A DNA stretch of 64,000 bases from assembly GCF_001050235.1 (NCBI RefSeq), contig NZ_DF967972.1, positions 3,872,724 to 3,936,723 on the forward strand, in the 5' to 3' direction. How positions within the stretch are numbered: the first letter of the stretch is position 1; the number at the start of each line of letters is the position of its first letter. The notes beneath the pieces are model-generated. The model saw only the letters and a list, made by a program, of their open reading frames with translations. It made no database searches and was not told the origin of the DNA. Below are positions 8,779 through 18,605 of the stretch, piece after piece. Position numbers and translations under genes: made by a program. The stretch is from Longilinea arvoryzae. GTDB lineage: Bacteria > Chloroflexota > Anaerolineae > Anaerolineales > Anaerolineaceae.

Positions 8779-9237
8779 TCAGGTCTGTTGCTCCCGCCAG
8801 GCCCGGATTGCCGCGGCGTGAATCGGATAGTGGCTGTAGGTGTCCAGGCGTAAACGCCGCCGGAAGCGCGTGTCGCTGGCAAACGGCTCTTCCGGGACGC
8901 CGTTCAAATACACCACCAGGCGCTGGTGAGTGTCCAATGCCTGGCGGCGCACCTCTGCCAGGGTCAGTTTCTGCTTCAGCTCTGTCATCCGGGCGTTGAA
9001 GGCATCGATGCCGCCGTACACGACCGAATAACGCGGCGGACGGATGCCCTGCAGGATCTGCGGGAGATGCTGCAACGATTCCTCCTCCCACCAGGCCACA
9101 TGCGCGATGAGATCCCTCACCGACCAATGCTCCATCACGCCCGGCTGCAGCATTTGATCGTCGCTCAAACCGGTGTAAGAGTCGTTGAAGGCTGCCCAGG
9201 CGGCTTCCAGTTTTGCCAGCACCTGTTGTCTTTTCAT
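8779..9237 (-). CDS. DinB/ClbS (DfsB)-like four-helix protein, 152 aa
   Basis: Resembles the ClbS/DfsB branch of the DinB superfamily. It begins MKRQQVLAKLEAAWAAF, has SVRDLIAHVAWWEEESL in helix 2, and ends with HYPIHAAAIRAWREQ. ATG 9237 has a strong GGAGGG ribosome site. ClbS members protect DNA from alkylating colibactin-like products by hydrolase action, and other DinB proteins are thiol transferases. Co-transcription with an alkylbase glycosylase fits a role in resisting DNA-alkylating agents, but that is inference. Confidence 0.75.
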   Translation of the reverse strand: MKRQQVLAKLEAAWAAFNDSYTGLSDDQMLQPGVMEHWSVRDLIAHVAWWEEESLQHLPQILQGIRPPRYSVVYGGIDAFNARMTELKQKLTLAEVRRQALDTHQRLVVYLNGVPEEPFASDTRFRRRLRLDTYSHYPIHAAAIRAWREQQT

Positions 9238-9317
9238 GTATCCCTCCTTTCCCGAACCTTTACTCGACATCGACCCATAAAAGCTCGTGTCTGACGGGCC
9301 CCGGCTCGACAGGCTCA

Positions 9318-9323
9318 TTATAC
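9318..9323 (-). promoter_or_regulatory. -10 box for the ClbS-like/AlkA-like operon
   Basis: On the minus strand TATAAT sits about 80 bases before the ATG at 9237. The -35 region (TTGTTC, 17 bases upstream) is weak and lies at the edge of the ftsH terminator. Confidence 0.4.
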
Positions 9324-9341
9324 AAAATAGTCCTTGAAAGA

Positions 9342-9375
9342 ACAAAGTGCTGCCCATAACCGGGCAGCACTTTGT
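9342..9375 (-). terminator. Rho-independent terminator of ftsH
   Basis: Perfect 14-bp stem ACAAAGTGCTGCCC / GGGCAGCACTTTGT with a 6-base loop, 20 bases after the ftsH stop. A T-rich tail follows on the minus strand. Confidence 0.85.
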
Positions 9376-9395
9376 AGATTGTGAAAGGGTATTTT

Positions 9396-11309
9396 TTATT
9401 CGGCCAGGGCCTGTTTGACGACGGAACCGTCGACCGTTTCGGTCTTCAGCAACTGGCGGGTCAACCATTCCAGCGCCGAATGGTGTTCCTGCAGCAGATT
9501 CTGCGCGCGTTCGTACTGCTGGGTGATGATGCGCTGGACTTCCTCGTCGATCATCTTCAACGTTTCGGGACTGGCGGTGGCGGTGGTATCTTCGCTCGCC
9601 AGGAACTGGTACTGCTGCGTGGCGTAGCGGACCGCGCCCAGCTTATCGCTCATGCCGAATTCGGTCACCATGCGCCGTGCCAGCTCGGAGGCGCGTTTGA
9701 TGTCGTCGCTGGCGCCGGTGCTGATCATGTTGAACACCACCTGTTCGGCCGCGCGCCCGCCCAGCATGACCGCGATTCGATCTTCCAGTTCAGCGCGGGT
9801 CATCAGGTAGCGGTCCTCGGTCGGCATCTGCATGGTGTAGCCCAGCGCGCCGCGGCCGCGCGGGACAATGCTCACTTTGGCCACCGGATCGCCGTGCGGC
9901 ACCAGTTCGGCCACCAGTGCGTGTCCGCTCTCGTGATAGGCGACGGTGGTGCGTTCCTGTTCGTTCATCACGCGCGATTTCTTTTCCAGACCGGCCACCA
10001 CACGTTCGATGGAGGCTTCGAAGTCGGCCATGGTCACACCGTCCGCGTTCCGGCGAGCTGCCAGCAGGGCTGCTTCGTTCATGACATTGGCCAGATCGGC
10101 GCCGGTGAATCCGGGAGTGATCCGCGCCGCCCGTTCGAGATCGAACTCCGGAGCCAGCTGGATATCCTCACTGTGGATGCGCAGAATCTGCAGCCGTCCT
10201 GTCAGGTCAGGGGCCGAGACGGTTACCTGGCGGTCGAAACGCCCGGCGCGCAGCAGCGCGGGATCGAGAATTTCGGGCCGGTTGGTGGCAGCCATGATGA
10301 TGACCGGTTTACCTTCTTCCGAACGAAAACCGTCGATCTCGGAAAGCAACTGGTTGAGGGTTTGTTCGCGTTCGTCGTTGCCGCCAAAGCGCGCGGCGCC
10401 GCCGCGGGATTGACCGATGGCGTCGATTTCATCGATGAAGATGATCGAAGGCGCCGCCTTGCGAGCCTGTTCGAACAGGTCGCGGACACGGGCCGCGCCA
10501 ACGCCCACAAACATCTCGACGAATTCAGAACCGCTGGTTTCGAAGAAGGGCACCTGCGCCTCGCCCGCGGTAGCCTTGGCCAGCAGCGTCTTTCCCGTTC
10601 CGGGAGGGCCAATCAGCAGCACACCCTTCGGGATGCGCCCGCCCAACCTGGCGAACGACTCAGGCTGCTTGAGGAACTGGATGATCTCTTTCAGTTCCTC
10701 GATGGCTTCATCAGCGCCGCCCACATCCTTGTAAGTCACGCCGATCTCTTCGGGCTTGACCTCGGTTGCCTTGCTCTTGCCGACGCCCATCACGCCACCC
10801 ATGCCGCCCATGCCAAAGCCGCTTTTCGAGAGGCGGCGGTAACCAAAATACCAGATTCCGCCGATCAAAACCAGCGGCAGAACATAAGCGATCAGGAAAT
10901 TACCAACCGGGCTGGCCGGCTCGGCGACACTGTATTTCACTCCGGCCTGATCCAGGTCCTGGATCAGGGCTGGATCCCCGGTGGGGATGGCGGTCGTGGT
11001 GAAATTTACCGGTTTGGCCTGCGCTGAGGTGTCGTTTGGATTCTTCATCGTTCCCACGATCCGGTCCGTGCCCAGCGTCAACTCAATAACGTCGCCGGCT
11101 TTGATCTTCGCCTTGAGTTCGCTATATGGAATCTCGATTTCGCGGATCATCAACGGCGTGAGGATAAACTGCTGGAATAACCACATGCCGATCAAGGCAA
11201 CGAAAAGGTAACTCAGGCCAAAATTTAATTGGCGCTTTCGAATTTCGTTATTGGAATCTGAATCCTTATCGGATTTGCCTTTATCGGGTTCAGGAATTTG
11301 TTTTTTCAT
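9396..11309 (-). CDS. ftsH: ATP-dependent zinc metalloprotease FtsH, 637 aa
   Basis: Membrane AAA+ protease. Helix 1 is at about 31-50, a small extracytoplasmic domain follows, and helix 2 is at 137-156. Walker A GPPGTGKT is at 234-241, Walker B FIDEIDA at 291-297, and the second region of homology is [20 protein letters not shown] (341-360). The zinc site is HESGH at 459-463. Full length for the family. It degrades unassembled membrane proteins and short-lived regulators. An Asp/Lys-rich N-terminal stretch ([14 protein letters not shown]) precedes helix 1. The gene lies 40 bases downstream of a GbsR-type regulator on the same strand, an unusual partner. Confidence 0.96.
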   Translation of the reverse strand: MKKQIPEPDKGKSDKDSDSNNEIRKRQLNFGLSYLFVALIGMWLFQQFILTPLMIREIEIPYSELKAKIKAGDVIELTLGTDRIVGTMKNPNDTSAQAKPVNFTTTAIPTGDPALIQDLDQAGVKYSVAEPASPVGNFLIAYVLPLVLIGGIWYFGYRRLSKSGFGMGGMGGVMGVGKSKATEVKPEEIGVTYKDVGGADEAIEELKEIIQFLKQPESFARLGGRIPKGVLLIGPPGTGKTLLAKATAGEAQVPFFETSGSEFVEMFVGVGAARVRDLFEQARKAAPSIIFIDEIDAIGQSRGGAARFGGNDEREQTLNQLLSEIDGFRSEEGKPVIIMAATNRPEILDPALLRAGRFDRQVTVSAPDLTGRLQILRIHSEDIQLAPEFDLERAARITPGFTGADLANVMNEAALLAARRNADGVTMADFEASIERVVAGLEKKSRVMNEQERTTVAYHESGHALVAELVPHGDPVAKVSIVPRGRGALGYTMQMPTEDRYLMTRAELEDRIAVMLGGRAAEQVVFNMISTGASDDIKRASELARRMVTEFGMSDKLGAVRYATQQYQFLASEDTTATASPETLKMIDEEVQRIITQQYERAQNLLQEHHSALEWLTRQLLKTETVDGSVVKQALAE

Positions 11310-11349
11310 CTTTCACACCTTTTAATCATCAATGAGTGTAGAATACACC

Positions 11350-11838
11350 TCATTTTTCAGAAGCGGATCTGGCAGTTTCGCCTTCGGCCTCGTGAATTTG
11401 GTCGATCAGGCGGGTCATTTCAGCGACAGCCATTGCGCTCATCCGTTTTACCGCCAGCAGCCGCTGGCGATCCTGCGGGCTTTCATCTTCCAATTGATTC
11501 AATCCCTGTATGGACAGGTCATATAAACGTTCAAATTCCGCCTGCCGGGCCAACAACATGCTTTCTGTGGCGTTAGGATGGATCCGGTAGAAGTCGCCGC
11601 GCGCGCCAATTTGTGCGACTTTTTCGATCAGGCCCATCTGCCTCAATTGGCGGGCGATGGTGCTGACGCTGCCCTTGCTCATTTGGAGCGTTTCACCGAT
11701 CTCTTTGGCCGATTGAACAGGCGGAACGCAAATCAACAACCAGCCCAGCAGTCTGCCGGCCATCCGGGGTAGATGCTGGGTTTCGAAAAAGGTTTCGGCC
11801 TTTTCAACGAATTCTCTTTTCGGGTTGTCATCATTCAA
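11350..11838 (-). CDS. GbsR/MarR-family transcriptional regulator, 162 aa
   Basis: GbsR-type winged-helix protein: GWLLICVPPVQSAKEIGETLQMSKGSVSTIARQLRQMGLIEKV is the DNA-binding region. It is followed by a helical dimerisation tail with FERLYDLSIQGLNQLEDES. The start is TTG 11838, with GGAG about 9 bases upstream. No ATG in frame gives the conserved N-terminus. It is upstream of ftsH, so it may regulate the protease gene, its own gene, or the divergent YHS/copper genes. A palindrome at 11897 could be its operator. Confidence 0.85.
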   Translation of the reverse strand: MNDDNPKREFVEKAETFFETQHLPRMAGRLLGWLLICVPPVQSAKEIGETLQMSKGSVSTIARQLRQMGLIEKVAQIGARGDFYRIHPNATESMLLARQAEFERLYDLSIQGLNQLEDESPQDRQRLLAVKRMSAMAVAEMTRLIDQIHEAEGETARSASEK

Positions 11839-11896
11839 TTCGGTATGCTCCTTTCTGTTTTCACCAGAGGTTGCATTCGTTTGTTTATTTCTATAT

Positions 11897-11914
11897 GTTT
11901 CGTACGTACTGAAC
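11897..11914. promoter_or_regulatory. Imperfect palindrome, candidate GbsR operator
   Basis: GTTTCGTAC-GTACTGAAC: the halves match at 7 of 9 positions around a central GTACGTAC. It lies 59-76 bases upstream of the GbsR-type gene, in the 224-base divergent gap. The rest of this gap is AT-rich with no gene. Confidence 0.4.
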
Positions 11915-12062
11915 TAATTTTAACGAGGAACCATTAATCCCTTAATAGAGTCTTGTTAATTTTTTATTTGAAAACCCGCAATGGGACGATTTATATACAA
12001 ATTTAAGATATTCATGCTATTGTTTAGTATATTCGTAGCGATATAGACGTAAAGGAGAAAAA

Positions 12063-12233
12063 ATGGAAATCGATCCCGTCTGTGGTATGCAAGTCGACCC
12101 CAAAACGGCCGCTGGCAAGTCCGAATACCAGGGCAAAACCTATTACTTCTGCTCACCCGGCTGCAAGAAGTCCTTTGACAAGGAACCTGAAAAGTACCTG
12201 GCCAAACCGGGCAGCGGGCACAGGATGCACTGA
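12063..12233 (+). CDS. YHS-domain metal-binding protein, 56 aa
   Basis: Small protein MEIDPVCGMQVDPKTAAG..., with TYYFCSPGCKKSFDKEPEKYL. It is a complete YHS domain with the DPVCGM and FCSPGC cysteine motifs. Such domains bind or pass on copper and often occur next to, or fused to, copper ATPases. A strong ribosome site (AAAGGAG) precedes the ATG. It is followed by a terminator and then the CopB-type ATPase gene. Confidence 0.9.
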   Translation: MEIDPVCGMQVDPKTAAGKSEYQGKTYYFCSPGCKKSFDKEPEKYLAKPGSGHRMH

Positions 12234-12290
12234 GTACGCGCCTGCGCCAGGGAGAGTTCCACCCTGGTTGGAACCAGCGTATATTAACGA

Positions 12291-12327
12291 AAGGCCAGTG
12301 GGGGAACCATTCCCTCCTGGCCTTTTT
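12291..12327 (+). terminator. Rho-independent terminator after the YHS gene
   Basis: AGGCCAG...GGGAA-CCA-TTCCC...CTGGCCT followed by TTTT. The stem is 12 bp with a small internal mismatch. It separates the YHS gene from the ATPase gene, so read-through or a second start must supply ATPase mRNA. Confidence 0.75.
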
Positions 12328-12365
12328 GGCACAAGTCGCAAAAGAGATGAGCGATCGTATGGATT

Positions 12366-12378
12366 GACCTGGCAGGTC
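12366..12378. promoter_or_regulatory. Short palindrome before the copper ATPase gene
   Basis: GACCT-GGC-AGGTC lies 13 bases upstream of the ATPase ATG. It could be an operator or an mRNA hairpin near the ribosome site. It is short, so weak evidence. Confidence 0.25.
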
Positions 12379-12391
12379 GAAAGGTGGGAAG

Positions 12392-14620
12392 ATGAACGAT
12401 CATCATCAGCATCCTTCAGCACACGCTGAGCCTGAAAAAACCGAAAGGGTCGACGCGCATCACGGCATGCCCGAAAGGCCAGAACCACAGCCCGCGGCGT
12501 ATGAGCAGGAACACGTCGGCATGGATCACAGCCAGCACAACAGGCACCCGGATATCGAAGCCGGAAATGCCGGGCATGCCATTCCCCTTGCGGCCGGTCA
12601 AAACATCGGGCACGCCGACCATGGCGAGGCGCACGCCGATCACACGGGTCACGAGCAGATGTTCCGGCGCCGCTTCTGGGTTTCGCTGGTCCTCTCGCTC
12701 CCGGTCATCCTGTACAGCAGCGGCCTGCAGATGATGCTGGGTTTATCGCTGCCGGCATTTCCCGGCAGCCGCTGGTTGGCGCCTGTCTTCGGCCTGATTG
12801 TATTCATTTATGGCGGCCTGCCTTTCCTGCAATTGGCTGTGCCGGAAATCAAAAATCGCCAACCCGGCATGATGACGCTGATCTCGCTGGCCATCTCGGT
12901 CGCCTTCCTGTACAGCGCCGCCACGCTCTTCCTGCCCGGCCAGATGGACTTCTTCTGGGAACTGGTCACATTGATCGATATTATGCTGCTCGGGCACTGG
13001 ATCGAGATGCGCAGCGTACGCCAGGCCTCTGGCGCATTGAATGCGCTGGCCAAATTGATGCCGGATACCGCCGAACTCATTCGAGCAGACGGCAGCACCG
13101 AAACCGTGGCGGCCAGCCAGCTCCGCAACGGCGAGCGAATTCTGATCCGGCCTGGCGCGGGCATCCCGGCGGATGGTGAAGTGCTCGAGGGTGAGTCATC
13201 CGTCAACGAAGCCATGATCACCGGTGAATCCAGACCCATCAACAAAGCACCCGGTGCCCGAGTCATTGGCGGCGCCATCAATGGCGAGGGCAGCCTGCGC
13301 GTGCAGGTCACCGCCACCGGCAACCAGACCGCGCTGGCTGGCATTATGCGTCTGGTGGAGCAAGCCCAACAATCCAGGAGTCGCACACAAATACTGGCCG
13401 ACAAGGCTGCCGGCTGGTTATTCTATATCGCCATCGGCGTGGCAGTCCTGACTGCGATTGCCTGGACGATCGCGACCGGTTTCAACATTACTGTGATCGA
13501 ACGCGTAGCCACGGTGCTGGTCATCGCATGCCCGCATGCACTCGGGCTGGCCATTCCGCTGGTGGTCGCCATCACCACCAGCATCGGCGCCGCCAACGGC
13601 ATCCTGGTGCGCGACCGTCTGGCGCTCGAAAAGATGCGTTTGGTGGATACCGTATTGTTCGATAAAACCGGCACGCTAACCGAAGGTCGCTTTGGTGTGG
13701 TCGCCATTGCGGTGACCGGCAACTTGAATGAGGAGGAAGCCCTGGCGCTGGCCGCTGCGGTGGAAGGCGATTCGGAGCACACCATCGCGCGCGCCATTCG
13801 TGAGAGCGCCGTTGCACGCAACCTCACGCTGCCGACCGTGAACATGTTCGAAGCCATCCCCGGTCGCGGCGCCATGGCGCACAGCGAAAGCGGACGGCTG
13901 TACGTCGGCGGGCCGCGCCTGTTGGAAATGCTGCAACTGCGCCTGCCCGAACGCCTGGAACCATTCGAGTTGCAGGCCAGCGGGAAAGGCCACAGCGTGG
14001 TGCATCTGCTGCGTTCCGCTCATGACGGCAGCCATCCGGAGGCAGTCGCCTCGTTTGCCATGGCGGATGTGGTTCGCCCGGAGAGCCGCGCGGCGGTAAG
14101 GAAGCTGCATGAAATGGGGGTGCATGTCGCCATGCTTACCGGCGACAGCGCGGCAGTCGCCAAAGCCGTGGCTGAAGAATTGGGCATCGACACCTACTTC
14201 GCCGAAGTACTCCCCCAAAATAAAGACGCCAAGGTGAATGAACTGCAGAGCCAGGGGAAAACCGTGGCCATGGTCGGCGACGGCGTGAACGATGCGCCAG
14301 CACTCACCCGCGCGGACGTGGGCATCGCCATTGGCAGCGGCACCGATGTGGCCGTAGAATCGGCCGGTATCATCCTGGTGCGCAGCAATCCGCTGGATAT
14401 CGTGAAAATCATTACCCTCAGCCGGGCCAGTTATCGAAAGATGATCCAGAACCTGGTCTGGGCGGCCGGTTACAACGTCGTGGCATTGCCGCTGGCAGCG
14501 GGTGTACTGGCACCCGTCGGGATACTGCTTTCACCGGCGATCGGCGCCATTTTGATGTCGGTGAGCACCGTGATTGTTGCCATCAACGCCCAACTGCTGC
14601 GGAAAGCAAATTTAACCTAG
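12392..14620 (+). CDS. copB: Copper-translocating P1B-type ATPase, CopB-like, 742 aa
   Basis: Heavy-metal P-type ATPase. Instead of HMA domains it has an 88-residue His-rich N-terminus ([35 protein letters not shown]). The membrane metal site is CPH at 380-382 in [17 protein letters not shown], which marks the P1B-3 (CopB) subgroup. The phosphorylated Asp is D424 in DKTGTLTEG, the actuator motif is ITGES, and the hinge is [11 protein letters not shown]. The family exports Cu+/Cu2+ or Ag+ across the cytoplasmic membrane. The YHS gene upstream supports a copper role. Confidence 0.93.
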   Translation: MNDHHQHPSAHAEPEKTERVDAHHGMPERPEPQPAAYEQEHVGMDHSQHNRHPDIEAGNAGHAIPLAAGQNIGHADHGEAHADHTGHEQMFRRRFWVSLVLSLPVILYSSGLQMMLGLSLPAFPGSRWLAPVFGLIVFIYGGLPFLQLAVPEIKNRQPGMMTLISLAISVAFLYSAATLFLPGQMDFFWELVTLIDIMLLGHWIEMRSVRQASGALNALAKLMPDTAELIRADGSTETVAASQLRNGERILIRPGAGIPADGEVLEGESSVNEAMITGESRPINKAPGARVIGGAINGEGSLRVQVTATGNQTALAGIMRLVEQAQQSRSRTQILADKAAGWLFYIAIGVAVLTAIAWTIATGFNITVIERVATVLVIACPHALGLAIPLVVAITTSIGAANGILVRDRLALEKMRLVDTVLFDKTGTLTEGRFGVVAIAVTGNLNEEEALALAAAVEGDSEHTIARAIRESAVARNLTLPTVNMFEAIPGRGAMAHSESGRLYVGGPRLLEMLQLRLPERLEPFELQASGKGHSVVHLLRSAHDGSHPEAVASFAMADVVRPESRAAVRKLHEMGVHVAMLTGDSAAVAKAVAEELGIDTYFAEVLPQNKDAKVNELQSQGKTVAMVGDGVNDAPALTRADVGIAIGSGTDVAVESAGIILVRSNPLDIVKIITLSRASYRKMIQNLVWAAGYNVVALPLAAGVLAPVGILLSPAIGAILMSVSTVIVAINAQLLRKANLT

Positions 14621-14706
14621 CTCTGGTATTCGGCCCGGCAGAGAGTCTGTCAGGGGCTGCAGGCGCCGGTCCGCTGAAATGGACGGCTTCGGCGGATTGC
14701 AGAGTC

Positions 14707-16116
14707 TCAACCACCGCTTGCAATGCTGAAAGTCAGGGTCATGGTCGTGCCCTGGTCTTTTCCGGCCGATTCGGCAGAGATCGTCCCGCCCTGGGCAGTC
14801 ACCAGCGCCTTGCAGATGGCCAAACCAAGGCCCATCTTGCCGGAACTGCCGCCGCGGGATTTGTCAGCGCGGTAGAAGCGGTCGAAGACATACGGCAGAT
14901 CTTCCGCATCGATCCCGGCGCCGCTGTCGCGAACGCTGATCTGAATGTGATCGGCCTGCAATTCAGCCCCCAGACGGATCTCGCCGCCCTGAGGGGTGTA
15001 TCGCAGGGCATTTTCGACCAGATTTTTTAGCACCTGAAGCATCCGGCCTTCATCGATCCGGATCACGGGCAGTTCCTGAGCGCAATCCAGCTTTATTTCG
15101 ACGCCCTGGCGGGCCGCAATGGGCTGGTAGGCCAGGTAGACTCTTTCCAATAAATCGGGCAGTTGCACCGGGGCGAGTTGAATTTCCAGCCCACCGGCTT
15201 CCACCTGGGATAGCGTGGTCAGATCGCCCACCAACCGGCGCAGATGCTCGATCTCAGTCTTGATGATCTCGATGCGCTTCGGCGTCAGAGTCACCTCGCC
15301 GCCTTCCAGCATCTCGATATAACCGGAGATGATCTGCAGCGGCGTACTCAGATCGTGGGTGATGTCCGCGGTCATGCGTTTGCGCTGCTGATCGGCCTTG
15401 AACAGATCTGCGCTCATCGTATTGAACGTCGTCGTGAGCTGCCCCAGCTCATCCTGTGAAGTCACCGGGACCTGCTGCTGCAAATCTCCGCTCGAAAGGG
15501 CCTGCGAGGCCTGGGTCAATCGGCGGATCGGTTTGATCAGGCGCCTGGAAAGGAAGAAGCCCATCCCAACCGCGACCAGCACGCCCGCCAGCGCTGCCAG
15601 CCCAATGGCAAGGGTGGTGCGCTGAAGGAAGAGCTCTTCTTCCGAATTGAGCTTGAACTGGAATTTAGTGTCCGGCAGGATCCAGGCCACCGTCTTCCCA
15701 TCCACTTCCACCGCCACCGCATTCTGAACTTTATCGGCCGGCACGATCTGGCCCACATCGTACCCCAGAGTTGGAAGCAGAGCCCGGTACTGAGTGTCCA
15801 CCAGGCCGTGCAGTCCGCGGATATCGTGGCTCTGGTTGGGCTGTTGCTGTTGGGGCGGGTTGCCCGGCTGCTGAGCGGAGTTAGGCGCCCCGCCTGGATT
15901 GAATTGAGTATAGTATTCAATAAAGTCGTCCAGCGAGCCGTTGGCGGCGTAATACGTCTGCACGGCTTCCTTCAAACTGGCGGTCTGCTGTTCGACCACC
16001 AGGTTCATCAGGGATTGCCCCGAGGTCAATCGGATGAGCGCCGAGACGACCAGCACGGTGATCAACGCCACGACCAGGTAGGAAAAGATCAATTTCCCCT
16101 GCAGTGATCGCTTCAT
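14707..16116 (-). CDS. Membrane sensor histidine kinase, 469 aa
   Basis: Helix 1 is at 9-30 and an extracytoplasmic sensor region at about 31-167, with a Pro/Gln-rich linker (NPPQQQQPNQ) near 86-95. Helix 2 is at 168-190 and HAMP at about 187-240. The HisKA box is DITHDLSTPLQ with phospho-acceptor H254. The ATPase domain has NLVENALRYTP, DSGAGI, FDRFYRAD and GLGLAICKALV. It overlaps the response regulator by 4 bases (ATGA). Signal and regulon are unknown. The gene converges on the copper ATPase gene, but nothing in the sequence shows a link. Confidence 0.92.
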   Translation of the reverse strand: MKRSLQGKLIFSYLVVALITVLVVSALIRLTSGQSLMNLVVEQQTASLKEAVQTYYAANGSLDDFIEYYTQFNPGGAPNSAQQPGNPPQQQQPNQSHDIRGLHGLVDTQYRALLPTLGYDVGQIVPADKVQNAVAVEVDGKTVAWILPDTKFQFKLNSEEELFLQRTTLAIGLAALAGVLVAVGMGFFLSRRLIKPIRRLTQASQALSSGDLQQQVPVTSQDELGQLTTTFNTMSADLFKADQQRKRMTADITHDLSTPLQIISGYIEMLEGGEVTLTPKRIEIIKTEIEHLRRLVGDLTTLSQVEAGGLEIQLAPVQLPDLLERVYLAYQPIAARQGVEIKLDCAQELPVIRIDEGRMLQVLKNLVENALRYTPQGGEIRLGAELQADHIQISVRDSGAGIDAEDLPYVFDRFYRADKSRGGSSGKMGLGLAICKALVTAQGGTISAESAGKDQGTTMTLTFSIASGG

Positions 16117-16802
16117 TCAGCCGCCTCCAGAAAGCGGTAACCGATCCCAAAAACAGTCTCGATATACCGGGGTTGGTCCAGGTCGTCATCCAGCTTCAGG
16201 CGCAGGTTGCGAATGTGGATCTTCAGGGTGGATTCGGAGCCGGCGTACCCGTTTTCCATCAACCCAATCGCCAGATCCGCGCGCCGGATGACCTTGCCTC
16301 GAGCCTGCATCAGCATGGCCAAGACTTGAAATTCCAGGGGCGTCAAATCGATGGTCTGGCCCCTTTTCTTGACTTCATGCTTGTCGAAATCCAGTGAAAT
16401 GTCACCCACAATCAATTCGGGTTTGCATTCCTCACGCGTTCCCACCCGGCGCAGGACCGCGCGCATGCGCACCAGCAATTCGCGCAGCCGGAAGGGTTTG
16501 GTGATATAGTCATCCGCCCCCAGATCGAAACCGTGGATGATATCGGCTTCCTGCTGGCGGGCGGTGATCATGATGACCGGGATACCCGACTCGCGTCGCA
16601 ACTGGCTGATGAACTGATAGCCGTCCATGGTTGGCATCATGATGTCCAGCAAAATCAAATCCGGTTCGCGCTGGTGCACTACATCCAACGCCTCGCGCCC
16701 GTTGGACGCGGTCAGCACCTCGAAATCCTGCCCGCTCAGGAAGTCGCTGATCATCACCTGCACATTTTTCGTGTCGTCCACCACCAGAATTTTTCTTGAC
16801 AT
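16113..16802 (-). CDS. OmpR/PhoB-family response regulator, 229 aa
   Basis: Receiver domain with D9/D10, phospho-acceptor D53 in LILLDIMMPTMDG and K102 in ITKPF. The C-terminal winged helix carries LTPLEFQVLAMLMQARGKVIRRADL and ESTLKIHIRNLRLKLDDD. The start is ATG 16802 (MSRKILVVDD); the 23-residue extension upstream is not family-like. It is the first gene of a two-gene operon with the kinase. Confidence 0.93.
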   Translation of the reverse strand: MSRKILVVDDTKNVQVMISDFLSGQDFEVLTASNGREALDVVHQREPDLILLDIMMPTMDGYQFISQLRRESGIPVIMITARQQEADIIHGFDLGADDYITKPFRLRELLVRMRAVLRRVGTREECKPELIVGDISLDFDKHEVKKRGQTIDLTPLEFQVLAMLMQARGKVIRRADLAIGLMENGYAGSESTLKIHIRNLRLKLDDDLDQPRYIETVFGIGYRFLEAAE

Positions 16803-16938
16803 AAGGATATTATAGCCAGCCTTTCGTTTTCTTTTCTTCCCAAATGCGAAACGGATGGGCGCCCAACCCATCCCATTTCGTTGTTATGGAGGAGAAAAGA
16901 AGATTGCTTTCCATCACCGCCGCCGTTCCCAAACCGCC

Positions 16939-17580
16939 TTAGTCGCCCGAGTCGTCTCCGTTGTAATACATCGCGACCGGTTCGCCGGCGTTCAACCAGC
17001 CCTCATGCGCCACATCGTCGTAATAAACAGTCAGATCGGCGGTATCGCGCAGGAAATTGACCTTGCCCACGACCACGCGCTTGATCTTCAACCCGGTGCG
17101 TTGTTCCAGGTCCGCCTTGAGCTCAGGGAAACGGTCGGGTTGGATCCATTCGATCTTCTCGTAAACGATGCGCTTCGAAGCCTCGAAGTGAAAACCCCAT
17201 TCCTTTTCGAGAACGTACATGATTCCCAGGATCGCCATATTGGCCACCACGAGCTGCGGCCATAGCTTATTGCTGGAACTGGCCGAGTTCATCACCGGCA
17301 GGGCGACGATCACGAAGAGGTAAGTCATCTCACGCACCGGGATGGGATCGGTGCGGTAACGCAGGATCGAAAAAATGGCAAATAACCCAAAGCCCACACC
17401 CACGCCAATTTCGATGCTGGTCATAAAACTCAATACAAAAAAGATCATGGTGTTGAAGGCCAGAAAAGTAAAAACGTAGCGCTTGTTGTGGGTCGATGGA
17501 TAATAGATGAATCGCACCAACAGAATCGCGACCAAAAGATTGAAGCCGAAGCCCAAGATAAATCGCATAAAATCAGTCAT
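16939..17580 (-). CDS. DUF4956 membrane protein, 213 aa
   Basis: Three or four N-terminal helices (residues about 5-100: FILGFGFNLLVAILLVRFIYY, FTFLAFNTMIFFVLSFM, GVGFGLFAIFSILRYRTDPIPVREMTYLFV). A cytosolic C-terminal half follows. IFSILRYRTDPIPVREMTY is the conserved DUF4956 core. ATG 17580 is chosen for its GGAG at a 6-base spacing. It overlaps the VTC gene by 8 bases. DUF4956 proteins habitually accompany VTC-type polymerases; their own function is not established. Confidence 0.88.
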   Translation of the reverse strand: MTDFMRFILGFGFNLLVAILLVRFIYYPSTHNKRYVFTFLAFNTMIFFVLSFMTSIEIGVGVGFGLFAIFSILRYRTDPIPVREMTYLFVIVALPVMNSASSSNKLWPQLVVANMAILGIMYVLEKEWGFHFEASKRIVYEKIEWIQPDRFPELKADLEQRTGLKIKRVVVGKVNFLRDTADLTVYYDDVAHEGWLNAGEPVAMYYNGDDSGD

Positions 17581-18433
17581 GCTGAACTCCAATGGAATTT
17601 CGTTCCAGCCAGAGCAACCTGGCTTTCAAACTATTCTTTTTAACCTGATCGTTGAGTAAGGCCGTCCCGATGCAGTACTTGCTGAAACCCTGTGGGTGAA
17701 CCCGGAGGGCGCGCATCTGCGCCAGGAAGGACGACGGGCAGGAACGCCGGTCTTGTTTGACTTCCGCCACCGCGATCCCGTCCAGGTGGGCAATGCGCCG
17801 GGCCGTATAGAAGGCCAGGTCCACGTCGATGGTTACGCGTTCGCAGGTGGATTTGTTCACCAGGGTAACCCGGGTGAAGGTATTCCACAACTTGGATTCC
17901 AGTGTTCCAGAGTCATAGGGAAACACCTCCTTCAACCAACGCTGCGCGTCGGTATCGAACCAGACCGCCGGCCGCTCGGTCGGCATCCGGCTCTTGATGA
18001 CGCGGTCCTTGCGCGTCCGGTGTTTGACCTCCAGAAAAGACTGGCCTGAATCGAGGTACTCGCGGCTGCGAACCTTGAACCGGTCCGCACGTTCGTTGGC
18101 ATGCAGGTTGTAAAGCGCGAAATCGGGGGTGTCGAAATACAGCGTTCGATAATGGTTCAGGCGTCCTCCGTCCACTTCCAGGGCGCGATATTCCGTTTGC
18201 AGGGCAACCAGTGCCTTCAGCAACTGTTGGACGGGCATCACGAATTTGGTGTCGATGCGGTCGAGCAGCGCCACCGATTCCATTTCCTGCAGGCTGATGG
18301 GCTCGAAACCGGCCGCCAGAGTCTCCAACGAGCCAGTGAACTCGCCATCGCCAGCCTGAACAGACGGTAAAATCCAGGGTTTCAGATGGGTTTGTTCCTG
18401 TGTTGGATAAAGCATCCATGTATTTTGTTTCAT
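17573..18433 (-). CDS. VTC-domain polyphosphate polymerase-like protein, 286 aa
   Basis: VTC domain (triphosphate-tunnel fold). The alternating charged tunnel strands are visible: LLDRIDTKFVMPVQQL, HYRTLYFDTPDFALYNLHANERADRFKVRSREY, FLEVKHRTRKDRVIKSRM, RVTIDVDLAFY and AVAEVKQDR. In yeast Vtc4 this domain makes polyphosphate from ATP. Bacterial members lack the SPX domain, as here. Co-transcribed with DUF4956 and downstream of a Cthe_2159-type lipoprotein gene, a recurrent grouping. Confidence 0.9.
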   Translation of the reverse strand: MKQNTWMLYPTQEQTHLKPWILPSVQAGDGEFTGSLETLAAGFEPISLQEMESVALLDRIDTKFVMPVQQLLKALVALQTEYRALEVDGGRLNHYRTLYFDTPDFALYNLHANERADRFKVRSREYLDSGQSFLEVKHRTRKDRVIKSRMPTERPAVWFDTDAQRWLKEVFPYDSGTLESKLWNTFTRVTLVNKSTCERVTIDVDLAFYTARRIAHLDGIAVAEVKQDRRSCPSSFLAQMRALRVHPQGFSKYCIGTALLNDQVKKNSLKARLLWLERNSIGVQHD

Positions 18434-18557
18434 TCCAATCCTCCACCGGCCGCATGGGCGTATCGGTTAGCCTGAATATAGCGTACCTTCACAAACGAGT
18501 GGTTTATTTTTTGTATATGCCGCAAAAACACGTCGCGCCTGAGAAAGGTAATTCGAA

Positions 18558-18585
18558 TCGCGGCGGGCCTGTTTGCCCGCCGCGA
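18558..18585 (-). terminator. Hairpin after the Cthe_2159-like gene
   Basis: Perfect 11-bp GC-rich stem TCGCGGCGGGC / GCCCGCCGCGA with loop CTGTTT, 20 bases after the stop. There is no clear T-run, so it may be a partial terminator between this gene and the VTC gene 172 bases on. Confidence 0.6.
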
Positions 18586-18605
18586 TCTGGATTGAGTCTT
18601 CCCGG

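Noticed and set aside
9381..11027. 548-aa open frame antisense to ftsH
   Set aside because: Composition is a shadow of the highly conserved FtsH frame; no family motif or ribosome site.
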